The notes beneath the pieces were generated by a model. That model did no database searches and was not told the origin of the DNA. It was given only the letters and a program-made list of their open reading frames with translations. Both the position numbers and the translations under genes were made by a program. A stretch of 64,000 nucleotides of DNA, from assembly GCF_004784475.1 (NCBI RefSeq), contig NZ_SRRT01000006.1, positions 62,001 to 126,000 of the forward strand. The letters are read 5' to 3'. Positions 33,399 to 42,428 of the stretch are shown in pieces. The DNA is from Streptomyces bauhiniae. Its GTDB lineage: Bacteria > Actinomycetota > Actinomycetes > Streptomycetales > Streptomycetaceae. How positions within the stretch are numbered: position 1 is the stretch's first letter; every line of letters begins with the position of its first letter.

Positions 33399-35642
33399 TC
33401 AGCCCGCCTTCTTCTGGGTGAGGTCGTAGAAGGTGGCCGAACCGACCGTCACCTTCTTGAAGTTGGCCTCGACCCAGGTGCTGATGGAGGAGGCGGTGCC
33501 ACTGCCGCCGCCCATGCCGCCGAAGCCGCCGCGGGCCTCGCCGGTGCGGCCCATGCCGCCGCCCATGCCGCCGCCGGAGATGTAGTAGTGGATCTTGCCG
33601 TCGGCGACGTACTGCTTGAACTGGGCGAGAGTCGGGGACGGGTCGGTGCCGTTGAAGCCGCCGATCGCCATCACCGCCTTGTTGGTGGCGAGTTGGTAGC
33701 TGGCCGCGTTCTGCGAGCCGGTGGAGGCGGCGACCCAGGTGTAGGAGTCGGCGTCGGCCAGGAGGAGCTTCTTGGCCTCGGCGGAGACGTTGGCGCCGTT
33801 CAGCAGGCCGCCCGCGCCTCCGGCGCCGCCCATGCGGCCGGTCTCGCCGGTGCCGCCGGGGAAGCCCTGGCCGCCCGGGAAGCCGCCGCCGGGGAAGCCC
33901 TGGCCGTTCTGCCCGCCCTGGCCCTTGCTCTGGCCGTTGCCCTGACCGCCCTGGCCGGGGAAGCCACCGCCGGGGAAGCCCTGGCCGCCCGTGCCGCCGG
34001 GCGGGGTCTGGCCCTGACCCTGCTGGTTCTGTCCGCCCGGCATCCCGCCGGGGAAGCCGCCGCGCATGCCCTCGCCCCGGCCGCCCGGACGGCCGAAGCC
34101 CATCATGCTCGCGCCCGCCGGTCCGGCCGTCGGAATCGAGCCGGTGTGAGCGGAGTTCACGGTGCTCAGCGTGTACGCCGTCGGCCCGGCCAGTGCCGCG
34201 ACCAGGCCCAGCGCGGCCGCGCCGAGCGCCAGGTTCCGGGGCGCGCGGCCGAGGAACAGCAGGCCGAGCGCGGCCAGCAGACCGCCGACCAGCACCAGCC
34301 ACTTCAGCCAGGGCAGGTAGTCGGAGGTGCGGTTGAGCAGCACGTACCCCCACGCCGCCGAGGCCACGGTCGCCGCCGCGAGCGCGGCACCGGCCCAGGT
34401 CTCCTTGCGGCGCTCCCACAGCAGCCCGGCACCCATGCCGACCACGGCGGCGAGGTACGGGGCGAGGGCGATCGTGTAGTACTGGTGGAAGATGCCGGCC
34501 ATGTAGCTGAAGACCACCATGGTCATCAGCAGCGAGCCGCCCCAGACCAGGAACGACGCGCGGGTGACCGAGGTGCGGGCCAGCTTGCGGGTGGCCCACA
34601 GGCCCGCGATCAGCAGGATCAGCGCGGCCGGGAGCAGCCAGGAGACCTGGCCGCCCACCTCGGCGTTGAACATCCGGTCCCAGCCGGTCGAGCCCCAGGC
34701 ACCGCCGCCGCCCATACCGCCCCGGCCGCCTCCGCCGCCGACGCTGCCGGTCTCGTCGCCGTTGATCCGGCCGAGCCCGTTGTAGCCGAAGGTCAGCTCC
34801 AGGAAGCTGTTGTGCTGCGAACCGCCGATGTAGGGACGGGAGGAGGCCGGCCACAGCTCGACCAGCGCGACCCACCAGCCGCCGGACACCACCAGCGCGA
34901 GTGTGGCCAGCCCGAGCTGGCCCAGCCGCCTGCCGAACCGCACCGGCGCGCAGACCGCGTAGACGATCGCCAGCGGGGGCAGGATCAGGAACGCCTGGAG
35001 GGTCTTGGCGAGGAAGGCGAAGCCGATCGCGACGCCCGCCCAGACCAGCCAGCGGGTCCGGCCGTCCTCGATGCCGCGGACGGTGAAGTAGCAGGCCAGC
35101 GCCATCAGCAGGGCCAGCATCGCGTCCGGGTTGTTGAACCGGAACATCATCGCCGCGACCGGGGTCAGCGCCAGCACCGCGCCCGCGACCAGTCCGCCCA
35201 CCGCGCTGAACCGGCGCCGTACGGCCGCGTACACGACCGCCACCGAGCCGACGCCCATGAGGACCTGCGGGACCAGGACCGCCCAGGAGTTCAGGCCGAA
35301 GATCCGGACCGACAGCTCCATGGGCCACAGGAACGCCGAGGGCTTGTCGACCGTGATGGCGTTGCCGCCGTCCAGCGAGCCGAAGAAGAAGGCTTTCCAG
35401 GAGGTGCTGCCTGCCTGTACGGCCGCCGAGTAGAAGGAGTTGGCGAAGCCGGAGGCGCTCAGGTTGTAGAGGTACAGCACGAAGGTCGCGGCGAGCAGCG
35501 CCCAGAACGCGGGGCGGGCCCAGCTCGGGTCCTCGGGGCGGCCGCGCCAGAGCCGGCGGGCGAAGGGGGCTTTCCCAGCGGCGGCCGGCGCGGGTGGCGG
35601 CGTCTCGGCGGTCTGCGGGGGCTGGTCGTACTGGGTGGTCAT
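33399..35642 (-). CDS. GT39-type (PMT/ArnT-like) membrane glycosyltransferase
   Basis: This protein has 747 residues from ATG 35640-35642, overlapping the stop of the GT2 gene by 4 bp. Residues about 40-475 have 11 or more helices with the GT-C pattern (FANSFYSAAVQAGSTSWKAF, SLDGGNAITVDKPSAF, FRFNNPDAMLALLMALACY). A Gly-rich stretch (about 500-610) with many FPGG units and a folded C-terminal domain (about 615-745, LLLADADSYTWVAAS, KVTVGSATFYDL) follow outside. The family transfers sugars from polyprenyl phosphate. The adjacent GT2 enzyme would supply that donor, and GtrA could flip it. Confidence 0.9.
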   Translation of the reverse strand: MTTQYDQPPQTAETPPPAPAAAGKAPFARRLWRGRPEDPSWARPAFWALLAATFVLYLYNLSASGFANSFYSAAVQAGSTSWKAFFFGSLDGGNAITVDKPSAFLWPMELSVRIFGLNSWAVLVPQVLMGVGSVAVVYAAVRRRFSAVGGLVAGAVLALTPVAAMMFRFNNPDAMLALLMALACYFTVRGIEDGRTRWLVWAGVAIGFAFLAKTLQAFLILPPLAIVYAVCAPVRFGRRLGQLGLATLALVVSGGWWVALVELWPASSRPYIGGSQHNSFLELTFGYNGLGRINGDETGSVGGGGGRGGMGGGGAWGSTGWDRMFNAEVGGQVSWLLPAALILLIAGLWATRKLARTSVTRASFLVWGGSLLMTMVVFSYMAGIFHQYYTIALAPYLAAVVGMGAGLLWERRKETWAGAALAAATVASAAWGYVLLNRTSDYLPWLKWLVLVGGLLAALGLLFLGRAPRNLALGAAALGLVAALAGPTAYTLSTVNSAHTGSIPTAGPAGASMMGFGRPGGRGEGMRGGFPGGMPGGQNQQGQGQTPPGGTGGQGFPGGGFPGQGGQGNGQSKGQGGQNGQGFPGGGFPGGQGFPGGTGETGRMGGAGGAGGLLNGANVSAEAKKLLLADADSYTWVAASTGSQNAASYQLATNKAVMAIGGFNGTDPSPTLAQFKQYVADGKIHYYISGGGMGGGMGRTGEARGGFGGMGGGSGTASSISTWVEANFKKVTVGSATFYDLTQKKAG

Positions 35643-36973
35643 CGGGGGTCCCCCGTAGAGATGGTGGTGGGTTCGGAGAGGACGGCGGGTTCGGCGTACT
35701 CGGGTACGGATGGCGTGGGTACGGGCGCCGCGTCCCGGCGGTCCGGGAAGACCCAGGCGCGGAAGAGCAGGAAGCGCAGGACGGTCGCGGCGAGGTTGGC
35801 GACGACCAGGACGGCGATCTCGGTGGTGTGCGCGGGGCTGGTGGTGGCCGCGTTCAGGGCGGCCAGCGAGCCGCTGGTCAGGGCGAGGCCGATGGCGAAG
35901 ACGACCAGGCCCTGCGCCTGGTGCCGTACCGCTCCGCCCCGGCCGCGCACCCCGAAGGTGAGGCGCCGGTTGGCGGCCGTGTTGGCGAGCGCGGAGAGCA
36001 GCAGGGCGAGCGCGTTGGCCGTCTGGGAGCCGCCGAACTGCCGGAAGCCGCTGTACAGCAGCAGGTAGAAGAGGGTCGAGAGACCGCCGACCACGCAGAA
36101 CCCGACGAGCTGGCGGGCCAGTCCCTTGGGCACGTCGGTGATCTCGCGGTCGCGGGGGTCGTCGCCGAACGGCCGGGCCAGCCGGTCCAGCGGCAGCGAA
36201 CCGGTGGTCAGCGCCCGCCCCACCCGCCACACGCCCTTCAGGTCGTCGGTCGCGGTGCGCACGATGTGCACGGTGGAGTCCGGGTCGTCGACCCAGTCGA
36301 CCGGCACCTCGTGGATGCGCAGGCCCGCCCGCTCGGCCAGCACCAGCATCTCGGTGTCGAAGAACCAGCCGGTGTCCTCCACCAGCGGCAGCAGCACCTG
36401 GGCCACCTCGCGCCGGATCGCCTTGAAGCCGCACTGGGCGTCGGAGAACCGCGCCTGCAGCGAGCCGCGCAGGATCAGGTTGTAGGCCCGGCTGATGAAC
36501 TCCCGCTTCGGCCCGCGCACCACCCGCGAGGTCCGGCTGAGCCGGGAGCCGATCGCCAGGTCGGAGTGGCCCGAGATCAGCGGGGCGACCAGCGGGAGCA
36601 GGGCGTTGAGGTCGGTGGAGAGGTCGACGTCCATGTACGCGAGGACCGGCGCGTCGGAGGCGGACCACACGGTGCGCAGGGCGCGTCCCCGGCCCTTGCG
36701 CTCCAGCCGGAAGTTGGTCACGTCCGGGTGGTTGGCGGCGAGTTCGGCGGCGATGAGCGGGGTGGCGTCGGTGGAGGCGTTGTCCGCGATGGTCACCCGG
36801 AAGGCGTAGGGGAAGGTGCGCGCCAGGTGCTCCCGCAGTCTGAGCACACACCGGCGCAGGTCCTTCTCCTCGTTGTAGACGGGGATCACCACGTCCAGCA
36901 CCGGGGTGCCGGCGGCCGTGGCCGGGAGGTGCTCCCGTGCCGGGAGGGTGCCGGGAGAAGAGTCGGTTCGCAT
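35639..36973 (-). CDS. GT2 polyprenyl-phosphate glycosyltransferase fused to a GtrA-like membrane domain
   Basis: The 444-residue protein has an N-terminal GT2 domain (about 25-270) with LDVVIPVYNEEKDLRRCV, the DXD-type metal site AYMDVDLSTDLNALLP, and FSDAQCGFKAIRRE plus DTGWFFDTEML as in dolichyl-phosphate glucosyl/mannosyl synthases. The C-terminal part (about 290-415) has four helices of GtrA type (LVGFCVVGGLSTLFYLLLYS..., NALALLLSALANTAANRRLTFG). The fusion suggests synthesis and flipping of a lipid-linked sugar by one polypeptide, for use by the GT39 enzyme encoded next. A hairpin covers its start codon. Confidence 0.9.
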   Translation of the reverse strand: MRTDSSPGTLPAREHLPATAAGTPVLDVVIPVYNEEKDLRRCVLRLREHLARTFPYAFRVTIADNASTDATPLIAAELAANHPDVTNFRLERKGRGRALRTVWSASDAPVLAYMDVDLSTDLNALLPLVAPLISGHSDLAIGSRLSRTSRVVRGPKREFISRAYNLILRGSLQARFSDAQCGFKAIRREVAQVLLPLVEDTGWFFDTEMLVLAERAGLRIHEVPVDWVDDPDSTVHIVRTATDDLKGVWRVGRALTTGSLPLDRLARPFGDDPRDREITDVPKGLARQLVGFCVVGGLSTLFYLLLYSGFRQFGGSQTANALALLLSALANTAANRRLTFGVRGRGGAVRHQAQGLVVFAIGLALTSGSLAALNAATTSPAHTTEIAVLVVANLAATVLRFLLFRAWVFPDRRDAAPVPTPSVPEYAEPAVLSEPTTISTGDPR

Positions 36974-36986
36974 GGGACCGACTCTT
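36958..36986. promoter_or_regulatory. Hairpin enclosing the GT2 start codon
   Basis: AAGAGTCGGT (36958-36967) and ACCGACTCTT (36977-36986) are perfect complements around TCGCATGGG, which contains the minus-strand ATG. In the mRNA from the histidine kinase gene the start codon would sit in a 9-base loop, able to limit translation or serve as a protein-binding site. Confidence 0.6.
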
Positions 36987-36987
36987 C

Positions 36988-38583
36988 TCAACTCCCCTGT
37001 CGCGCCCGTGTGGCGACGCTGTGGCCCGGCTGTGAGTGCGGGACCGGCTCGGGTCCGGCGGCGGGCAGCCGTACGGTGAACACGGTCCGGCCCGGCGCGC
37101 TCTCGACGTCCACGGTGCCGCCGTGCGCGGTGACGACGGCCCGCACGATGGCGAGGCCGAGCCCGGTGGAGCCGGTGGCGCGGGTGCGCGCGGAGTCGCC
37201 GCGCGCGAACCGTTCGAAGACGTGCGGCAGCAGCGCGGCCGGGATGCCCGGACCGTCGTCCTCGACCTGGACGCACATCCGGTCGCCCTGCCTGCGCACC
37301 CGCGCGGTCACCGTGGTGCCCGGCGGGGTGTGGCGGCGGGCGTTGCCCAGCAGGTTGACCAGGATCTGCTGGAGCCGGGCCGCGTCGGCGGTCACCGGCG
37401 CCGGTTCGTCGGGCAGGTCCAGCCGCCAGATGTGGTCGAGCCCGGCCGCGCGGGCGTCGCTGACCGTGTCCACGACCAGCGGGACCAGGTCGGTGCGGTC
37501 GAACTGGAGCGGGCGCCCCGCGTCCAGCCGGGCCAGCAGCAGCAGGTCCTCCACCAGCAGGGTCATCCGGCCGGCCTCGGACTCGATCCGCGCCAGCGCG
37601 TGCCGGGTGTCCGGACCGACCTGCTCCCTGCCGCGCCGGGTCAGCTCGGCGTAGCCGCGTATCGAGGCGAGCGGGGTGCGCAGCTCGTGGCTGGCGTCGG
37701 CGACGAAGCGCCGGACCCTCGTCTCGCTCTCCTGGCGGGCGTGCAGGGCGCCGTTGACGTGGTCGAGCATCCGGTTGAGCGCGGCGCCGACCCGGCCGAC
37801 CTCGGTGTGCGGGTCGCACTCGGACTCCGGGACCCGCTCGTGGAGGTTCACCTCGCCCGAGTGCAGGGGGAGTTCGGAGACGCGGGTGGCGGTGCGGGCG
37901 ACCCGGCGCAGGGGGCGGGTGGCGACGCCGACGATGACCGTGCCGGCCAGCGAGGCCGCGATCAGCCCGGCGACGGTGACGCAGACCTCGACCAGGATCA
38001 GGGTGTCGACGACACCGTCCATGTCGGCGGTGGGGAGGGCGACGTAGTACCGGTCGGCGCTGTCGTGGCTCTCCGCGTACCGGACGAGGTAGTCGCCGAG
38101 GCCGGGGAGGTGGACGGTGTGGGCGCCGCCGTCCTGGGGGACGGTGGCGAGGGCGTCGGTCTGGGCCTGGCTGAGCTGGGCCGCGCGCATGCGCCGGAAG
38201 ACGCCGCTGCCGTCCTTCTGCTCGTCGGAGACGGCCCCGGAGACGATCGAGCCGTCGCGCACGTAGGCGGCGACGGTCTGTTTCTGGGTGGGCCCCCGGG
38301 TGAGCAGGGTGGTGACCCGTTCGGCGGGGCTCTCGGTGGCCACCCCCGCGGCGAGCGCGGCGGCGGCCGGGTCCGGCGCACCGAGGTTCGGGCGCGGGCG
38401 GCCGACCGCCCGCTCGGCCATCTCCCGCACCTTGCCGTCGAGTTGCTGGTACAGGTGCTCGTGCAGGGCGAGCGTGGTGACCGTACCGATCACCGCGCAG
38501 ACCACGGCGATCAGCACGACGGACGCGACCACCAGCCGCGTCCGCAGGGTGCGCGGGGTGCCGGCGCGGCGCACGAACCTCAC
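36988..38583 (-). CDS. Sensor histidine kinase
   Basis: This protein has 531 residues from a GTG that overlaps the response regulator stop by 4 bp. It has two membrane helices (about 19-40 and 196-220) around an extracellular sensor of about 155 residues, then HAMP, then the DHp domain with DASHELRTPLASIRGYAEL. The catalytic domain has N-box LLGNARRHTPPG, G1 VEDDGPGIP and G2 GSTGLGLAIV. It senses an envelope signal and phosphorylates the regulator encoded just before it. The glycosyltransferase genes follow on the same strand, so they may be its targets. Confidence 0.94.
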   Translation of the reverse strand: MRFVRRAGTPRTLRTRLVVASVVLIAVVCAVIGTVTTLALHEHLYQQLDGKVREMAERAVGRPRPNLGAPDPAAAALAAGVATESPAERVTTLLTRGPTQKQTVAAYVRDGSIVSGAVSDEQKDGSGVFRRMRAAQLSQAQTDALATVPQDGGAHTVHLPGLGDYLVRYAESHDSADRYYVALPTADMDGVVDTLILVEVCVTVAGLIAASLAGTVIVGVATRPLRRVARTATRVSELPLHSGEVNLHERVPESECDPHTEVGRVGAALNRMLDHVNGALHARQESETRVRRFVADASHELRTPLASIRGYAELTRRGREQVGPDTRHALARIESEAGRMTLLVEDLLLLARLDAGRPLQFDRTDLVPLVVDTVSDARAAGLDHIWRLDLPDEPAPVTADAARLQQILVNLLGNARRHTPPGTTVTARVRRQGDRMCVQVEDDGPGIPAALLPHVFERFARGDSARTRATGSTGLGLAIVRAVVTAHGGTVDVESAPGRTVFTVRLPAAGPEPVPHSQPGHSVATRARQGS

Positions 38584-39320
38584 GACACGGCGGGCTTGAT
38601 CAGATAGCCCGCCCCCCGACGGGTGTGGATCATCGGCTCCCGGCCGGCGTCGATCTTCCGGCGCAGATAGGAGATGTACAGCTCCACGACGTTCGCCTGC
38701 CCGCCGAAGTCGTACGACCAGACCCGGTCCAGTATCTGCGCCTTGCTCAGCACCCGGCGCGGGTTGCGCATCAGGAAGCGGAGCAGCTCGAACTCGGTCG
38801 CGGTCAGGTGGATGGACTCCTCGCCCCGCCAGACCTCGTGGCTGTCCTCGTCCAGACTGAGGTCGCCCACCACCAGCACGGAGTCCGGGCGCCGGTCGGT
38901 GGCGCCGGAACGCCGGATCAGCCCGCGCAGCCGGGCCACGACCTCCTCCAGGCTGAACGGCTTGGTGACGTAGTCGTCCCCGCCCGCGGTGAGCCCGGCG
39001 ATACGGTCCTCCACCGCGTCCTTGGCGGTGAGGAACAGCACGGGTACGTCCGGGAGTTCGCGGCGCAGCCGGCTCAGCACGGTCAGGCCGTCCATGTCCG
39101 GCAGCATCATGTCCAGCACCACGGCGTCGGGCCGGAACTCGCGCGCCGCGCGCAGCGCGCCCTGTCCGTCCCCCGCGCTCCTTATCCGCCAGCCCTCGTA
39201 GCGCAGCGCCATGCTCAGCAGTTCGGTGATCGACAGCTCGTCGTCCACCACCAGCACGCGGACGGGGCTGCCGTCCGGCCTCAGCAGTTCGGTGCGCCCC
39301 TGGGGCGAGGTCGTGGTCAT
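38580..39320 (-). CDS. OmpR/PhoB-family response regulator
   Basis: The 246-residue protein has a receiver domain with acidic pocket VLVVDDE, phospho-acceptor D in VVLDMMLPDMDG, T in LFLTAKD and K in YVTKPFSLEE. The C-terminal winged helix is complete (HLTATEFELLRFLMRNPRRV, VVELYISYLRRKID, RGAGYLIKP). It is the first gene of the regulator-kinase-GT2-GT39 operon. The 72-bp spacer upstream holds its promoter. Confidence 0.95.
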   Translation of the reverse strand: MTTTSPQGRTELLRPDGSPVRVLVVDDELSITELLSMALRYEGWRIRSAGDGQGALRAAREFRPDAVVLDMMLPDMDGLTVLSRLRRELPDVPVLFLTAKDAVEDRIAGLTAGGDDYVTKPFSLEEVVARLRGLIRRSGATDRRPDSVLVVGDLSLDEDSHEVWRGEESIHLTATEFELLRFLMRNPRRVLSKAQILDRVWSYDFGGQANVVELYISYLRRKIDAGREPMIHTRRGAGYLIKPAVS

Positions 39321-39393
39321 GGTGAGACCTTGTCCGCCCGCTCTGAGAGAGCCCTTTCGGCAGTCTGTGATTTCGCTGAGAAAGGGATGAGGG

Positions 39394-40269
39394 TCAGAAG
39401 AGGCCGTCCTGGCGGGCGGCGAAGTCCTTTACAGGGACGGTGATTTCGCCCTTTCCCTGAACCGGGATCAGTTCCCAGCCGGGGAGCAGACGGGTGTCGA
39501 GCACCAGTACGCCTCTGGGGCCGCCGGTGTCCAGGTGCAGGTCGGGGCCTGCGGCGGCGACGAGTTCCCCGGCCACGTGTCCGCCGGCGACCAGCTCGGT
39601 GACGGCGCCGGTGGCGGGGGCGGCGTGCTGGAGGTTGAAGTCGGCCAGGTGGTCCGTGACGTGGCAGGGCTGTCGTGCGACGGACTCCGGCCAGTTCCCG
39701 AGCGAGACGGCCCGTGCGTGCAGCTCCCGCACCTCCGCCGCCCGCTCCTCGGCTCCGGCCGGGAGGACGGCGCGTACGGTGCGCTTCTGGGCGTACGGGA
39801 TGCGGTCCGGGACGCCGAGCGCGGCCCGCAGCAGTTCCTCGGTGCGGCGGGCGGCCATCAGGGGGCCGGTGCCGAGCCAGGTGAAACAGACGGCGCCCTG
39901 CTCCAGCAGCCGGGCCGGCCCGCGCTCTTCGGCGGTGATGCCGACCTTGACCAGGCCGGGGCCGAACCAGGCGAGGTAGACGCGGTACGGGCGCGGGTCG
40001 TCGGCGATCGTGTCGGCGGCCACGGAGTGCGCGCGGTCCAGGCGGGCGCAGTCGTCGCAGCGGGCGCCGGTGCTGCGCGCGGGTACGGGGGTGTGGGCGG
40101 GGCACGCGTTCCCCCGCGCGCCCACGCAGCGCCGGGCGGTGTCCTCCCGTACGCCGAAGGCGACCCGCTTCCCCCACGTCAGCGCGCTGCGCCTGCCACC
40201 GGACCAGACCAGCTCCGGCCCCTCCGGGGACCAGCGCAGTCCCGTACACGTCCACATCTGTGCTGCCAT
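39394..40269 (-). CDS. DUF2797 family protein
   Basis: This protein has 291 residues from ATG 40267-40269; a GTG one codon earlier is possible. A Cys-rich N-terminal part (REDTARRCVGARGNACP, ARCDDCARLDRAHS) could bind zinc. It is followed by YRVYLAWFGPGLVKVGITAEERGPARLLEQGA, a GIY-YIG-like strand pattern typical of DUF2797, and a C-terminal beta region. The biochemical role is unknown; the GIY-YIG-like core hints at nuclease ancestry. Confidence 0.82.
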   Translation of the reverse strand: MAAQMWTCTGLRWSPEGPELVWSGGRRSALTWGKRVAFGVREDTARRCVGARGNACPAHTPVPARSTGARCDDCARLDRAHSVAADTIADDPRPYRVYLAWFGPGLVKVGITAEERGPARLLEQGAVCFTWLGTGPLMAARRTEELLRAALGVPDRIPYAQKRTVRAVLPAGAEERAAEVRELHARAVSLGNWPESVARQPCHVTDHLADFNLQHAAPATGAVTELVAGGHVAGELVAAAGPDLHLDTGGPRGVLVLDTRLLPGWELIPVQGKGEITVPVKDFAARQDGLF

Positions 40270-40336
40270 CACTCGTGAGGGTAGGAGATGCCGCCGACAT
40301 CGCCTGCGGGGCGGCGGGGGCGGGTACGGTACGTGA

Positions 40337-40375
40337 AGAGCCCGAAGCCGCATCCTCTGAGTGCGACTTCGGGCT
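40337..40375. terminator. Terminator hairpin between the Bro-N gene and the DUF2797 gene
   Basis: AGAGCCCGAAG...CGCA and TGCG...CTTCGGGCTCT pair with one bulge. It lies directly after the Bro-N stop (40388, minus strand) and can end that transcript. Confidence 0.7.
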
Positions 40376-40387
40376 CTGTGTTGTGCG

Positions 40388-41359
40388 CTACGGCAGCGTG
40401 TAGACGGGCACCCCGTCCGCCACGCTGCCGCTCTGCCGTACACAGCCCCGCTTGATCAGCATGCGCACGCAGTCGTGGACGCGGGCGACCGTGAGGCCGG
40501 TGCGGGCGGCGACGTCCTCGAGCCGGCAGGCGACGGGGCCGTGGACCAGGGCGGGGGCGAGGTGGGCGGCGACGGCGTGCACGTCCTCGGTGACGACGAG
40601 GTTGCGGTCGCGCCAGGTGGCGAGGAGGTGCTGGGGCGTGAGCGGGGGGTTTTGGGGCGTCGGGGCGGGGCGCATGCGGTCGACGATCTGGTCGAGGGCG
40701 TCGGCGATGCGGGTGAGGACGTGTTGGACGCCGGTTACTTGGTGGGTGAGGGTGCCTAGCTGTTCGCCGACCTTGCTGCGCTCGTCGTTCGCTCGTCGGA
40801 GTTCGGCGAGGTGTTCTTCCTGGGCGGCGGCGAGGGCTTCGTCGGCGCGGAGGTTGCGTTCCTCAAGGCGGACGATGGCGTCGGCTACCTGTGGGGGCAT
40901 GACGTAGGAGGTGCCGGGGGTGGTCTGGAGGGGGGCGGGGTCGAGGCTGTAGGTGCCGCTCTGCTGGATAGTGGCGATCACCTCGGCAACCCAGGTTTTG
41001 AACGGGGCACTCTCGGGCTTGGTGCACCCGTTCACGAGGAGGATCAGAGACCGCAGATTCACCATCTGCATCGACTTCTTGAGCCCGTGACCTGCAATTC
41101 TGCGCGAAGTAGTCGCTCCATAGACGCTTCGTGCCAGATCTTCGAGAGTCTGATGGCCATGCGTCGGGACATGGTGCAGCAGAGCCTGTCGCGTGTTCAC
41201 GTACCCGAGCCTCGTCGCCACGTCCACAGCCGGGAACCAGTGCTCACCGTCCGGAGTGGTCAGCCTCCGTACGCGAGCTCCAGTGGCCGCGAACACGAAG
41301 TCGTCAACGTCGATGGCGCCGCGCTCGGGCAGCCGGGTCGTGTCGTTGTGCTCGTACAT
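40388..41359 (-). CDS. Bro-N domain protein with coiled coil and C-terminal winged helix
   Basis: This 323-residue protein has a Bro-N (phage antirepressor) domain at about 20-140: PDGEHWFPAVDVATRLGYVN, LKKSMQMVNLRSLILLVNGC, KTWVAEVIATIQQSG. A coiled coil follows at about 160-230 (ERNLRADEALAAAQEEHLAE...). The C-terminal region (about 255-320) looks like a winged helix (DVAARTGLTVARVHDCVRML, KRGCVRQSG). Bro-N domains occur in prophage regulators, but no phage genes are nearby. Streptomyces genomes carry such proteins as lone regulators. Confidence 0.88.
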   Translation of the reverse strand: MYEHNDTTRLPERGAIDVDDFVFAATGARVRRLTTPDGEHWFPAVDVATRLGYVNTRQALLHHVPTHGHQTLEDLARSVYGATTSRRIAGHGLKKSMQMVNLRSLILLVNGCTKPESAPFKTWVAEVIATIQQSGTYSLDPAPLQTTPGTSYVMPPQVADAIVRLEERNLRADEALAAAQEEHLAELRRANDERSKVGEQLGTLTHQVTGVQHVLTRIADALDQIVDRMRPAPTPQNPPLTPQHLLATWRDRNLVVTEDVHAVAAHLAPALVHGPVACRLEDVAARTGLTVARVHDCVRMLIKRGCVRQSGSVADGVPVYTLP

Positions 41360-41425
41360 CGAGCATCACCTCCACCCCGGAAGCTAGGGAGGCTGATCAG
41401 CAAGTAAGGGCTGTGGAGGGCACGT

Positions 41426-41773
41426 TCACTCGATAGGAGACAGAGGTATCGATTCGGCACGGGTGACCACGGGGGCGGAGGCGCGTCGGCCCGCCAGAGC
41501 GCAGCCCACGCACCCAGGGTGCCCGCCACGGGCCTCCGTGTCCCGCGCCGACAGCCGCCACTCCCCCCGCGGCCGGACGCCCGGCGGCTTCCCCCACCCA
41601 CTGAGGTGCAGCACCCAGGTGACCAGCACACTGGCCGCGACGAGCACCGCCCCACCCACGAGCGCCGGCGCGGACCCCGTACACACTCCCGCCCCCACGA
41701 CACCACTGCCGAGGGTGGCGACGGCGCACCCGGTCCACCCGGCGATCGTGTGACCCTCGTCGTACAGACTCAT
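41426..41773 (-). CDS. HGxxPAAW-like small membrane protein
   Basis: The 115-residue protein shows EGHTIAGWTGCAVATLG at the position of the HGxxPAAW motif, two membrane helices (about 13-33 and 37-57), and WVLHLSGWGKPPG followed by a basic tail with GCVGCALAGRR. I know the family from Streptomyces, including a member in the trp gene cluster; this is a paralogue away from trp genes. The function is unknown. It is divergent from the MarR gene at 41852. Confidence 0.78.
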   Translation of the reverse strand: MSLYDEGHTIAGWTGCAVATLGSGVVGAGVCTGSAPALVGGAVLVAASVLVTWVLHLSGWGKPPGVRPRGEWRLSARDTEARGGHPGCVGCALAGRRASAPVVTRAESIPLSPIE

Positions 41774-41799
41774 GGAACGGCCTCCTACAGGTCTCTCGC

Positions 41800-41835
41800 G
41801 TTCTAAGAGATTTACCTCTCGAATATCTCACGAAC
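41800..41835. promoter_or_regulatory. Imperfect inverted repeat in a divergent promoter region
   Basis: GTTCTAAGAGAT and ATCTCACGAAC are partly symmetric in an AT-rich 78-bp spacer between the HGxxPAAW gene and the MarR gene. It is a candidate MarR operator. Confidence 0.35.
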
Positions 41836-41851
41836 TAAGGAATCAAGGAAG

Positions 41852-42322
41852 ATGGACGGCAAGTCCCGCCCGCCCGCGACCCCCGCGCAGGCGCTGACCG
41901 CGATGGACGACCTCATCGCCGCGCACCTGATCGGCCAGCAGGAGATGGCCCGGCGGCTGAACCTGACCGTCACCGACCTCACCTGCTTCGGCTACGTCCT
42001 CCAGGCAGGCCCGGACCTCCTGACCGCAGGCGATCTCGCCTCCCGCATCCAGGTCACGACGGGCGCGGTGACAGGCATCCTGAACCGCCTGGAACGCGCC
42101 GGCTTCGTCACCCGCCGCCCGGACCCCACGGACCGCCGCAGGGTCCGAGTCGCAGCGGTCCCTTCTGCGGTAGCCCGCGTAGAGGCGGCCTACGGCCCCC
42201 ACTACACCCGCCTGATGACCCTGTTCGCGGACTACACCCCCACCGAACTGGCAGTCATCACAGACTGGTTCACCCGAGCGACAGCCCTGGCCCACGAGTC
42301 GAGAGCGGAACAGTCGCCCTGA
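41852..42322 (+). CDS. MarR-family transcriptional regulator
   Basis: The 156-residue protein has a winged helix with LTVTDLTCFGYVLQAGPDLL, AGDLASRIQVTTGAVTGILNRLERAGFVTR and wing DPTDRRRVRVAAV. A helical dimerisation part flanks it. It is divergent from the HGxxPAAW-like gene, which it may control. The ligand is unknown. Confidence 0.9.
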   Translation: MDGKSRPPATPAQALTAMDDLIAAHLIGQQEMARRLNLTVTDLTCFGYVLQAGPDLLTAGDLASRIQVTTGAVTGILNRLERAGFVTRRPDPTDRRRVRVAAVPSAVARVEAAYGPHYTRLMTLFADYTPTELAVITDWFTRATALAHESRAEQSP

Positions 42323-42428
42323 CGCAAGCCCGAAGCCCCACCGCAACCGTCTCTCCATGGCCCCGCCCCCTCGAAGATCCAGCACCGGGACCTTACGACC
42401 CGAGCCGACCGCGGCGAGAGCCCTTTAC

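Noticed and set aside
33366..36068. Large plus-strand frame opposite the glycosyltransferase genes
   Set aside because: The minus strand carries recognisable GT39 and GT2 domains in a continuous operon; the plus-strand product is low-complexity.
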